Source of the DNA: Dolomedes plantarius
Taxonomy: Eukaryota > Arthropoda > Arachnida > Araneae > Dolomedidae
Assembly: GCA_907164885.2 (NCBI GenBank)
Contig: OU015499.1
Coordinates: 147,810,118-147,874,117 of the forward strand
Direction: 5' to 3'
DNA length: 64,000 nt
In this document: positions 33,340 through 44,851 of the stretch, one piece after another
Layout: each line of letters begins with the position of its first letter
How positions within the stretch are numbered: position 1 is the stretch's first letter
Made by a program: the position numbers and the translations under genes
Notes under the pieces: model-generated
Databases searched by the model: none
What the model was told of the DNA's origin: nothing
Seen by the model: only the letters and a program-made list of their open reading frames with translations

Positions 33340-36300
33340 AAAACACATTCAAATCTCTGAAGTTTATACTAACAGCATGGTATTTAAAACTAACAGTATT
33401 GTATTTAAAATTTTCAAATATACAGATTATATTATACAGACAAACTTTAAATTAAATAGTATTATTTAAGATGTACTCACCTGATTATTCCCAGTTAAGA
33501 TTTAGAACTCATAACATTCAAATTATGCATCACAATTAATAGTAGCCAAAAAAATTACAAGTACAGACACTGCTTCAGTATAAATACAGCACTGCACAAG
33601 AATTCATTTAGCTCAATCTTTTAAATGTTGTTACAATATCCTTTTAAGAAAATCGATAGATTTACACTCTTTTAAACATATCCATGTGTAAATGAAGAAA
33701 ATGCCAAATCTAGTTTAATTGAAGTACAAGGGAATACAATTGATAGTACTTTTTTTTTTCGACTATCACTAATTTTGGTTCATTGCAAATATACAATTTT
33801 AAGATATTCATTTCATTCCTTACACTAGGTGCAAATAAGAAATGTTTAAAAGATAAAGTATTTGAAGTACTGCATACTTAAGTTACTATCTTTTTTCAAT
33901 TTGTGGCGAAAAAAAAAAAATATGCAAGTTATGTTAAATGTTGTAGTCATGCAGAAAAAAACACAGTTTCACAAATATAACAGTCAAACAAAATTAAAAT
34001 ATAATTAATTTCTGTATTAATCTTTTTCTTTATGAGGAATAGGGCAGTAAAATACTCAGCTGCATTGTAGTTTTGTAGTTTAATATTTTAACTTACAGAG
34101 TGACATATCTGTAAAGTACTATCAATTGCAATGGAATACAATTGATAGTACTTTGTAAAGTACAGCTACAATGCAGCAGTAAAATACATCAGTACAGTAA
34201 AATACTCAGCTGCATTGTAGTTTTGTAGTTTAGTATTTTAATTTACAGAGTGACATATCTGCAAAGTACTATCAATTACAATGGAATACAATTGATAGTA
34301 CTTTGTTTTTGTCGACTATCACTGAGTTTGAATCATACCTATTCAAAGATACAATTTTAAGGTATTCATTTCATGCATTACACTAGGTGCAAATAAGCAA
34401 TGTTTAAAAGATAAAGTAACGAAGTAATGCATAGTTAAGTTACTATATTTTATTCAATTTGTGGCGATAAAAATTCAAAATTTCAAGTTATCTTAAATTT
34501 TGCAGTTATGCAGAAAAAAATACAATTTCACAAATATTTTAGAATTTTCTTAAGAAGCACACAGAGAACAGTCAAGAAGCAGTTGATTGAATCACATTAT
34601 AAATATAACAGTCAAACAAAATTAAATGTAATTAATTTCTGCATTAATCTTTTTTCTCATGTGAGGAATTCAGTAATTTAATTCACAATTCAATTAGTAC
34701 AATTAAGTACAATGGAATACAATTGATAGTATTTTTTTTTGGTCGACTATCATTAATTTTGGTTCATAGCTATGCAACAAATATATAATTTTAAGGTATT
34801 CATTTCATTCGTTATACTAGGTGCAAATAAGCAATATTTAAAAGATAAAGTAAAGAAGTACTACATAGTTAATTTACTATATTTTATTCAATTTGTGGCG
34901 ATAGAAATTTAAAATTTCAAGTTACCTTAAATTTTGCAGTTATGCAGAAAAAAAATACAATTTCACAAATATTTTAGAATTTTCTGAAGAAACACACAGA
35001 ACAATCAACAAGCAGTTGATTGAATCACATTATAAATGTAAGTTACAGAAACATGGTTTGTACCAAATTTCATAGTCCTGGCTGAAATTTTAAGACCCAT
35101 GGCTAAGCCAAATTTGATTTTAGTTATAGTTTGATTAATTTTTAATAGAACATTATATTAGGTCAGGAATCAGCTTGTGCATTGTAAAATTTAACATTAG
35201 TAACTGCTTTTGAAAAGGCATGACTTTTTCTAACACTTAAATTTTGTTTACATATTAAAAAAGAAGAAAAAAAGTAAAGTCCTGGAAACTGGAATTAACC
35301 ACATTTTATAAAATTGAAACAAACAGAAATTAATGTTGTGCTCATGAAAATCATATTTAAAGACATATTATAGCTGTACTTTTTTTTAGATTGAAAAAAA
35401 AGTTTCTTCTAGGTAAGCATTCAATTACACACTGACAAAATTTAACACAATAAAACAATTATTGCACACATGGGAGAGCAGTTTCTTCACAGACATACTA
35501 CATAAAATTGTTCATTTTATGTAAAAGAGTAATAAATGGGAAAAATCAATATCCACTATGGTTTTTATTAAAAAAGAGCAACAGCCAGGAAGAACAACCC
35601 ATTTTATATACATCAAAATTTAATTTCCAGGGAACAGGTATTGGGCTTGAAGCTTGCAATTTGTCTGGGAAGAGGAATATAAATTTTTAAAATGCTTTCC
35701 TGCTTAGATACAAATATTTTGTAGTGTTATTACCAAGTTTCTGGTGATTGATACAATTCTCATTCTTTAGCACGAAGAATGATTAATTAAACGTATTTTC
35801 TAAAATTCTTCTGTGCTCTTCCACTACGGATATCTAAACTGAGAAGAGATCAAATGTTTGATAGTTAAAATCTATATTTCGTTTGTGTGTGCGAACTGTA
35901 TATAACTCGTCCATTTTACAACACAATCGAAAGCGGTTAAAGCTACAGAAATTCTCAAATCATTATACTAATCACTAATACCATAATGTCTACTGTAAAT
36001 TTCCAAATCATTATACATAACGGTAAACATGAAATTTTTTTAAAGTGCTCGTAACAGAAGATTAATCTAATTAACAAAAGATAATTTGCTTATTTATAAC
36101 GTATTTTACGTAACTGCTAAATAAATATAATTTGGAATATTCAAAAATACAAGAAAGAGTTAATTACTAACTGCAATACAGTAGAAACTAGTCGAAACCT
36201 TAATCAAAACAAAAACACCGCCAGAGAAACCACCTAGCAAGCGTTAGCTAACAGGCGACCGGATATTTCGCTCTTTTTGGGCATTTGAATACGGAATCGG

Positions 36301-39300
36301 CTAAAGAGCTAACTAGCTAACTAGCTAAAGAGCTAAAACGTTACATTGAATTCCGGGGTTAATTTGACACATTTATAGAATATAACCTTTCGTTCAAGAT
36401 CAAAATGAAGTAAATTGATGCAGGAGTTTTCTCTCACGGACTGCCCAAAGAATCGGCTATAAATTTTCAATTTAAAGATTGTCTTACCCCCGACAGAAAA
36501 TTTAACTCTTTCTTATATGCTCAAGGTGGCAACGGTATTTTATCAGTCCGTTGTTTGTGTGCATTGTGTATTTAGTTGAATTCAATAGTCTATTATTTAA
36601 AGTAAAAATTCGGAGCCTTGGCGACAAAGTTTTGCAGCTTTTAAAATGATATACGGATTGGAATAACATTAATCATGCTGCCAGGAAAAAAAGCGCTATT
36701 CATGTTTAATATACAGGTATTTTTTTTTTTTCTGTATTCAATGACATAGACCTTTCTTGACGTAAGTGCGAAACTGAGGTGAATCAACTGTTCAGCCTAT
36801 TAAACCATTAAATTGAATAATGAAATTATTTATTAAAAAGATTCCAATCCAAGAGCAACAAAATATAAACAAATTTGTTGCTTGTAAAATATATTTACTA
36901 AATTTGAGACCAGCGTTAACGAACCATCATTTATGTGCAGTAAATTTTATAGAATCCAAATACCCTGCTAATTTAGTAAGAAATTTAGAAATAAAAGTTA
37001 ATAAATAACCATGTAAATTTTTTATAAACAGAGAAACAAAATATTTGTAGAACGTTACCACTTTATAATCTTTATACTGTTTGCAATGTGTTTTATCCAT
37101 ATTTCATGTTGATGCATAATGTTTCAAAGACTGTCTTACGATTATTCATATCATTTTAATTGGGACAACTTTCGAACGTTTGGTTTCATAGACTGTTGAA
37201 AATTTTTATGAAGATATCAGTGACTAGTAGCCAACATTTTTTGTCTCAATATAAATCTACTCATTGCAGGAAATTTGATTGTATTTTCTGTCACTAACAT
37301 TGCAAGTTATCTCATTGATGCATTATTTGGTAAGTCAAGTCGTTATAGGTATTTATCTTTATTATACCATCATTGTGATTACATGTCATAAAATACCTAA
37401 GATAACCACTTGGGACATTCCATGAGTAACAGAATGACATTTGGACAAACATTCACAACCTATATCGTAGATTCTACCAACTCAAATATTAAAAGAAAAA
37501 GAAAAAAAGGCAAACTATAAACATCTTAATGACTTAAAATGAAAAATACAGATAATTTAAAATTATACATTATGACTTGATTCAGTACTTGATGGAAGAC
37601 TTGATTCAGTACTAAAAGTTTGTCATTTTTCAACATGAAAATAATAATTAATATTGTAAAATTAATTAGACTTAATGAAATCATGTGGTAATGAAATGAC
37701 AGTAACGGAATGACAAAGTTCTATTACCTACAAATACTATCAGGAAAATTAACAATATTAAAGATACAAATTTATCATATTATTTTAGACTTAAAACATG
37801 CTTTAAAAACAAAAATTTAAGTTTAAATAAGTAAAATTTAAATAATTACCCAAGAAAGTATTTGTTTTTTCGTAATGGAATGACTCTCATATATAATTAA
37901 TTACTTCCTCAAATAAAAAAATAAATAGCAAAGATTTTGATACTGCATTTATAAGAAAAAGGGTGAGAGATCATAAATAAATAATTGTTAGGCTTTTTAA
38001 ACATAAAATAATCACCAAAATGAGTGCAAAAAGGTCGGTTTTTATATCAATAATTATCAATGCAAAAAGAGTATTTTCTATTGTATTTTAAGGCATGTTT
38101 CCTGTGAGAAAGGGTATTATTCTTATCAAATTTCAAAAATTCAGTTATTTCTGAAAATGATATATAACACTTGCAGAAAAAAACATTTAAAATTGTTTCA
38201 TCTGATGTCCACTTATTCATGAAATGTCCCAATTGAAAAGGGCTGTCACATCACATATCCTGATTATTTCTCATGGATATTATCTTAAATATTCAATGTT
38301 ACTGAATCATTTAGAGTAGTTTGTGATAAACTTTCAAAATTTACAGACTTTTTCTCCCAAGAGAATCTCTATGAAGGAACTTTTATTTTCAGCTTCTGGT
38401 ATTAAGTGCACAATGTGGCAACTTGTTACAGCAATGAGAAATAACTTTTTAGTCTGATGAAAGTTTGTGTCTTAGTTTCCTTATTTCTTTTTACTCTGAA
38501 TACAATAATTTATTAACCAAGTCTGTTTTTAAAGAATATAATTACAGAGGTATGAAATATAATGATTTTTCTACTGAGGGTTGTGTATGTATTTTTTATT
38601 CTATGGCTGTGAATTTGTGTTTCTTTGCTATGATAGTATGATAAGTCAAATCAGTATGTCACTGGTTGACTCTCAAGTCATATCTGACATTCATTTGGAA
38701 TGTTTTATTTAGACAGTCAAGAGAGTTTACGAAACCAACGCGGTAAAGGTGGCAAAATAAAAAGTCATGTGAAGTGGTGATTTGAAAATTGGCAGTGAAA
38801 ATATGTCGAGGCAGATCCATTGGAATAGGATTCTTTAACAGTATTAAATTTAGTCATATAAAAAACCCAATAGAGTCTGTAGAGGCAATAATTTTGTTAG
38901 CAAGTCTAAATTAATAATTCTAAATATAAAAATTTGAATTATTTTCACAATTTTTAAGAATCATTGCATGATAGCTGTGTAGATTTATTATGTCTGGAAT
39001 TTTTATTATGAGTATATAACCTCATAATATATAACATTTAAAAGGTGTTGGTGTGGAATATACCTTATCAGCTATGTATTTCTGACATATATCTCATGGA
39101 CTACAAAAGGTCCAAAGATAATTGTTGTGAAGTATTTGATTCAGATTATTTTGAAAATCTCATAAAAGCACTATTATATAGTAAAATAAAGGAAATAATT
39201 ATGACTTACTTATATCACTGATATCCTAATGAATTATATTTACAAAATTTAGATTAAAGTATGAACAGTGTGGTGAAAAATATCTTTTCTACTTTAGGGA

Positions 39301-39308
39301 AAGTCCAG

Positions 39309-39617
39309 TCACCATAATTCTCTCCGGGAAGCCCAGTAGAGCTTTATTAAAACTTGTGATTGAAAAGAACCCAGTAAAATGTGTTTGAAATCCATGAGTT
39401 CTCCAGGAGCACAAAGGGAGCATTCAGGAGAAGATCCAATGTGGATGCAATGTAGGTGACCATGTAAAAAGTCATAAGATGTCAATATTCTAAAGTTTGC
39501 AATAGAAATGTGTTTTGGGAGGTCCTGAGTTATAGGGACAGAGAGCAGTTCACTCCAAGTTACCACCTGCTTGCAGTTATGGTAAAAAATATCTATAACT
39601 ACCAAACTACAATCCAA
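39309..39617 (-). pseudogene. LINE remnant: C-terminal Cys-rich tail of a non-LTR retrotransposon ORF2, copy 2
   Basis: 102 codons, homologous to 5260-5568. It keeps HLHCIHIGSSPECSLCAPG and YWASRREL. Substitutions relative to copy 1 are spread evenly and include the Cys-rich part, as expected for a neutral fragment. Confidence 0.5.
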
Positions 39618-39821
39618 ATAAATATGCCTAAAATCACTCCCATAAGCAAAATATACTTTATTTTCCGTAATAGTTTTATATATTGTATTAGATCTAATAG
39701 TAACAAAGCTTTATTCTCAGATGTCGATATTACAAATTTCTTGTGACTTTTGAGTGTGATTCATAATATGATAGTATAGTAATAGTACATCTCTCTAAAT
39801 TTATCTCTCCTCTCTCTACAG

Positions 39822-41030
39822 ATTAAGTGCAGAACTAAAATGTTTAAGGAATTGAGGAATTAAGAAGTTAAACGTATTACCGGCAGTTACAGAGTTTGGG
39901 TCATTGTGTAAAGAAACATTAGCATGGCAGTGGAGCAAATGTCATATATTTTCAGTGTCGAAGGACCTTCAAATGGAAGCCATTCCTGCAAGTCGAATCT
40001 TACTGAAGCTGAATATAAATGCACTCCATGCGGGAAAAAATTCTCTGTACAGACCACTTTAAAAAAACATCTCCGTTACCATACAGAATACAAGCTTTTC
40101 GCTTGCACTGTATGTGAGAAAAGATTTTCTAATCAGAGTAGTTTAAACAGACATCACCGCACACACACAGGAGAGAAACATTTTGAGTGCTCTGTGTGTG
40201 ATAAAAGATTTTCTGAATGGGGTAAATTAAATGAACATCTCCGCACACACATAGGAGAGAAACCTTTTGCCTGTGATGTATGTGGGATAAGGATTTCTCG
40301 GCTAAGGGATTTAAAACCACATCTGCGTACCCATACAGGAGAGAAACCTTTTCCCTGTACTGTTTGCGAGAAAAGATTTTCTCGACAGAGTGGTTTAAAC
40401 ACACATCTCCGCAGACACACAGGAGAGAAACCTTTCGACTGCACTGTGTGTGATAAGAGATTTTGTGATCAGGGTAATTTAAATGCACATCTCAGCACAC
40501 ACACAGGAGAGAAACCTTTTGCCTGTGTTGTATGTGAGAAAAGGTTTTCTCGGCTAAGACATTTAAAAAGTCATCTGCGTACCCATACCGGAGAGAAACC
40601 TTTTGGCTGCGATGTATGTGAGAAAAGATTTTCTGAGCTAAGGTATTTAAAATCACATCTGCGTACCCATACAGGAGAGAAACCTTTTTCCTGCGATGTA
40701 TGTGAAGAAAGGTTTTCTGAGCTAAGGAATTTAAAAGTACATCTCCGTACCCATACTGGAGAGAAACCTTTTGCCTGTACTGTATGTGAGAAAAGATTTT
40801 CTCAAAAGAGTAGTTTAAACACACATCTCCGCATACATACAGGAGAGAAACCTTTCGACTGCTCTGTGTGTGATAAGAGGTTTTCTTATCAGGGTAATTT
40901 AAAAGTACATCTCCGTACCCATACTGGAGAGAAACCTTTTGCCTGTACTGTATGTGAGAAAAGATTTTCTGCACAGAGTGGTTTAAACACACATTTCCAC
41001 ACACACACAGGAGAGAAACCTTTTGCCTGA
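39822..41030 (+). CDS. C2H2 zinc-finger protein, copy 2 (12 fingers, intact)
   Basis: The last exon starts after a pyrimidine-rich acceptor (AG 39820-39821). ATG lies at 39924-39926 in good context and is shared with copy 1. The 368-residue product has a 30-residue leader ([16 protein letters not shown]) without KRAB, ZAD or BTB, then twelve 28-residue C2H2 fingers joined mostly by TGEKPF linkers, with every Cys and His ligand present. Residues at helix positions -1, 2, 3 and 6 vary from finger to finger (for example NSSR, RRDP, RSGT, DGNA), as in sequence-specific DNA binders. The frame stops after a final TGEKPFA, a position shared with copy 1, and the next finger can still be read as debris. 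The role is probably nuclear DNA binding. The target is unknown, and upstream coding exons cannot be excluded. Confidence 0.85.
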
Positions 41031-41910
41031 ACTGTCTGTGAGAAAAGATTATCATTGGTAATTTAAAAGGACATCTCCGTACCCATACAGCAGAGAAACT
41101 TTTCCATTGCACTGTCTGTGAGGAAAGATTTTCTGGGCTGGGGAATTAAAAAATGCACCTCTGTATCCATAGAGTGCACTCTTTTCTTTGGCATTGAATG
41201 ATAGAAAAAATTTTCTGTGCAGAAATTCCACATGTAAATAAGGATTAAATTCTATTTCTGAATAAAGCAAATGAAGTGAAAGCCTTTATAATAAATACAC
41301 AATAATACAGCTTCAAGTACAATGCAAAAGTGGTTGATTTATTGAAAATGAAGGGAAAATTTGCTACTGAATATTCAAAGTGTGTTGAAAATGCAAGTAT
41401 TCAAACTTTATTAAACTTAGATAATAAATCTAAGGAATAGAAATGTTACTCTTTAGCATATTAGTAATCATTTGCATTGCAAATGTTAAACTGACTGGGA
41501 TGTATACAGGTCCGTAAATAAATATATCTTTTTCCTTGTGATTTTCTTTAAATATTTGACTTTGTTTTAAAATGAAATTAGCGAAAATTAAATTAGTAAA
41601 TAATATAGTAAAATTTATTTAGAACTTAACAAGATGAAGGTTTTACCAGTATATAATCTTATTAGTTTGTAAATTAAATTTAACAGAAAAAACTGGGAAG
41701 TTTTTTTTTTTCAACTTCTAAATCTATGTGTATATTGTTTTAAAATAAAACAATAATATAGTATGAACACTTGAATATTTTTATGTTGAAAGTTAACTTA
41801 TATAGTGGTGTTTAAATTTAAAGAGAATTCTCACATTTTATTGAAAATTAATGGACTGATTTCAATGAAAATTGGTATCGACACATAGTTCCATAACAGA
41901 AAAAAAAAAT
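41031..41910 (+). other. 3' untranslated and flanking sequence of zinc-finger copy 2
   Basis: Finger debris follows the stop and is frameshifted by a 5-base loss near 41050 relative to copy 1. AATAAA lies at 41261-41266, with a further ATAATAAATAC close by. The rest is AT-rich, matches copy 1 and shows no gene. Confidence 0.6.
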
Positions 41911-42094
41911 TATATCATAAAACATTCATGGTACGCTTTCATGATCGTCATTTAGGCTCATTTGCATTTGAATGTCCAAAATGTACCCTGCAAGATGGAA
42001 CGCAAAGTGACTCAAATATGGGATATGGGCAAGCATCGAAGTCATACAGCTCTCACAGCACATTGCTATACTGCAAATAGAGCAGTCTGATAAA

Positions 42095-42560
42095 TCCCTG
42101 TGGCAATTGGTTTCACTTCTGCGGCAATGCAGTTTGAGCTCCTAAATGATTCTTGAAGGAGGATGGTGAGCTGCAATTGCCCTCCCAAGAGTGTCCTAGA
42201 CAAGTTCAATAGGGTTTAGGTCTGGATATCTGGCTGGCCTGTATCCGGCGAATATCTTCAATTTCAAGATAATCATTGATTAGGTGAGCCTTATGTAGAC
42301 AAGCATTGTTGTCCAGTAAAATTAATTGAGGTCTAACTGCAGCACTGAAAATTTGAATATAGGGCTGTTAGATCTCTCCTCTATACCTCTCGGCAGTCAT
42401 GGACCTTATGTCAGACACATGCTTGTTAGGCTGTTTAGCATGGTGCATTCAATATCAAAGTTGTATGAGACTTCAGTGGGATCTTAACAGATGAGTTGCC
42501 ATTTAGCCTGGACATTGATTCTCGACGTAATTTCATCTGGAGAGAACATGGAACCCTACA
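42095..42560 (-). pseudogene. Degenerate Tc1-like transposase remnant, copy 2
   Basis: It is homologous to 9120-9412 but longer. On the minus strand it also keeps the region before the second Asp, including VLFSRDEITSRINVQAKWQL where Tc1 enzymes have the first catalytic Asp. Stops and indels are frequent. Confidence 0.6.
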
Positions 42561-42689
42561 GTGCCGTTTACATGTGCCAAAATCCCAGGTCAAAGAAGCA
42601 TTGTTTCTTGCTTTTTGACACCTCTTCCCTATGATAGGGAAACATGTAGAGTGGGATATTGCTCCTGCTTCGAACTAGGATTAAACCCG

Positions 42690-44290
42690 GTAATTACCCA
42701 TGATACATTGCAAAGTAAGAAGCTAGTAATAAACGAATATGGCGGATTCAAACCCATAAAAACTTTGCCAAATGATCGATGGAGGGAGTTTGAAGTGACT
42801 CATCTAGTAGAAATGTATGTAGAAAATGAACAAAATAGAAAATTTGATTGCAATGTCAGAGTGTGAAGTTAACAAAAAAATATCAGATGATCTGGCGAGG
42901 AAAGGTTTCACAAAATCTGCCTCGCAGATCAAAAGTAAAACCTAGGCGTTGAAGAAAGGATATAAAAGTATAAAGGATAAATTAAAGAAGAGGGATGCTG
43001 CATTTCGGCATAATTTTAAATATTTTGAGGAATTTGATCAAGTCCTAGGATTCCGAGACAGCACCACGCCAATAATCCAATGTGACATTGGATTAGACCA
43101 TCCATCTAAAAATGTCTAACAATGCTACTACTGGTAAGTGTCATATTTATTACTTGTATAACATATAATTTAAATACAAATATTTGTTTTAGAATTTATT
43201 TGCTGGTCAATCCCCCATCTTCTAAGAACTTATTTTTTAGTATAGGACTGTTTAGATTACTGCACTTATTATTATTATAGCTATATTATACTCAGTTTAT
43301 TTAGTTTTACATTCATGGTTTTGACACTGTATAAATCTATAGCAGACTGTAGTGTAAATTCCCACTATCTTATATATTTCAAATTCAGGAAATTTAAGTC
43401 GTTCATTTATTCACGTATAATTTCAATAATGTAACTGAATTATTAATTTCTTAATTTAAAGTTTTTGGTTTAAAGCTTTAAATAAATTTTTTTTAGAAAG
43501 GTGTAGTGTTTACAAGCTGTTCAAAAGGTTGCAATATAAAATTATTATACCTTCCGAAAAAAATCCTTGCTATGCCCCTGTTATACAACAGGACCATAAT
43601 ATTTAGCATTAGATAAAATGTGATTTTTTAAGGTCAGAAACCAAAACTAATGTTGTTTTTTCCAATATGATCTAGAAGGTGATTTTTACCCCCTTTGTGC
43701 ATCAAATTTTAATTAATATTTTGATATATATTTATATATATATATATATTAACAAAATATTAATATAGTTTAATGTTAAGACAATATCTGAATTTATATG
43801 TAACTATGTATGTATGCAATAAACTTGTTTTGTGTGTTATGCATGTAAAATATGCAATGGAATAAGAAAATGAGTGTTAACACACTGAAGTAAATCCCCC
43901 CTCCCCTGAGAAAATTGTGAAATAATGTTCATGGATTTTGAAACGAATCAGTTGGTCTTGTGTTGCTCTCTGAAATTGGAGGATATTGATTTTTATTAAA
44001 TTTATGTATAGTAAACTGAAGTACTGAAGCCTGATCTGAGTACTTTGGCCATACTGTTTTATTTCTCGTTTAACTATAGCATTTTACACAACTCTTAAAC
44101 TAAAGCCGAAGCCCATTATGTATTAACTGTGATATTTATTACAAATTATTTTGCTTGATCTCGGTCACATGTATAATTTTAAATCTGTGTATTTTTTTTC
44201 AGGTTGTGATGTGATTGTTTGCCTCAACGAGGAGTCTAGTAATCTTGAGAGCAATGCAACCCTCAGCTAAATGTCATGGAGATATAACAG
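42690..44290 (+). pseudogene. Myb/SANT-like DNA-binding protein remnant with one intron, copy 2
   Basis: Exon 1 reads LPNDRWREFEVTHLVEMYVE, then NEQNRKFDCNVRV before a break. In the neighbouring frame it continues KISDDLARKGFTKSASQIKS and LKKRDAAFRHNFKYFEEFDQ. The donor is GTAAGT at 43134 and the acceptor ends at 44202, followed by GTTGTGATG. The first part is better kept than in copy 1, and the Trp-rich start supports a Myb/SANT or MADF-like trihelix. Frameshifts make it a pseudogene. The intron holds an AT microsatellite near 43735 and no gene. Confidence 0.5.
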
Positions 44291-44417
44291 AGTCTGCAGT
44301 TATGTGGCACGGGGTATGTTCATGAATAAACAAGACTTAAGTTTAAAATATTAAGTTTATTCAGAACTTTATTAAACATTAAAAATATTAAAAGCAATAA
44401 CTTAGAACATTTGTATA

Positions 44418-44642
44418 TGTCTTTTAAGATAGACTATTTAGATGTGAGTAGACCATAAACATTGACGACGGACCAGTTGTTAGTAATTAACAACGTTTTT
44501 ATTAATCAAATGATTTTAAACAAAGTAAATGGGGAAATTTCCCGCTCGTGGAATGACATCCACACAAAGCAACGTTTTGGCTACTACTGAAGTATTTTTG
44601 TCTACGTCATATCAGACGCCGTCTAGCGCATGCGCTCAGACA
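44418..44642 (-). repeat. BEL/Pao 3' LTR
   Basis: It is 225 bp and pairs with 50143-50367. The adjacent minus-strand sequence AAGGCTGGGCGGCA is a plausible purine-rich plus-strand primer. Confidence 0.94.
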
Positions 44643-44851
44643 TGCCGCCCAGCCTTGCAATGTGACAACATTCAAGAAATATAAAGTTAAAAGAAACAAT
44701 TACATTATAAAGAAATAATTCAAATACAAATAATACACAATTTCAAATATAAAAAATACTTATGCGTAACATCTTGAGAAATTATACTATAAACATGACA
44801 CCATAAAATGGTAATTTTTTCCTTAAAAATAAATCAAATTTCATATCAAAC
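44643..44851. other. BEL/Pao 3' untranslated region
   Basis: AT-rich, between the polyprotein stop and the 3' LTR. No open frame. Confidence 0.7.

Larger units (their letters stand above)
29411..36358. mobile_element. Giant TTAA-bounded palindrome (fold-back element)
   Basis: TTAA lies at 29407-29410 and 36359-36362. Inside it, the termini read CCCCCGAAATCAATGTAACG and, from the right, CCCCGGAATTCAATGTAACG. The left arm 29411-32428 and the right arm 33340-36358 are reverse complements of about 3.0 kb with only scattered differences. The loop is 32429-33339. TTAA targets and C-rich ends suggest a piggyBac-like or other TTAA-specific DNA element, but no transposase is readable on either strand. 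The many small open frames (for example 30045-30260) occur in both arms and look accidental. Confidence 0.85.

Noticed and set aside
30740..35040. Regularly spaced repeats in the palindrome considered as a CRISPR-like or satellite array
   Set aside because: Units are about 430-560 bp with no unique spacers, in a eukaryotic transposon setting. They are internal tandem duplications of the element.
40129..41270. Long minus-strand open frames across both zinc-finger arrays
   Set aside because: They are antisense shadows of the repeated 84-bp finger unit (repeating [16 protein letters not shown] peptides). They have no start context and no family features.
42561..42866. 101-codon + frame spanning the Tc1 and Myb remnants
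   Set aside because: Its first half is antisense Tc1 debris and only the last 45 codons are Myb/SANT-like. It is a chance fusion rather than a gene.
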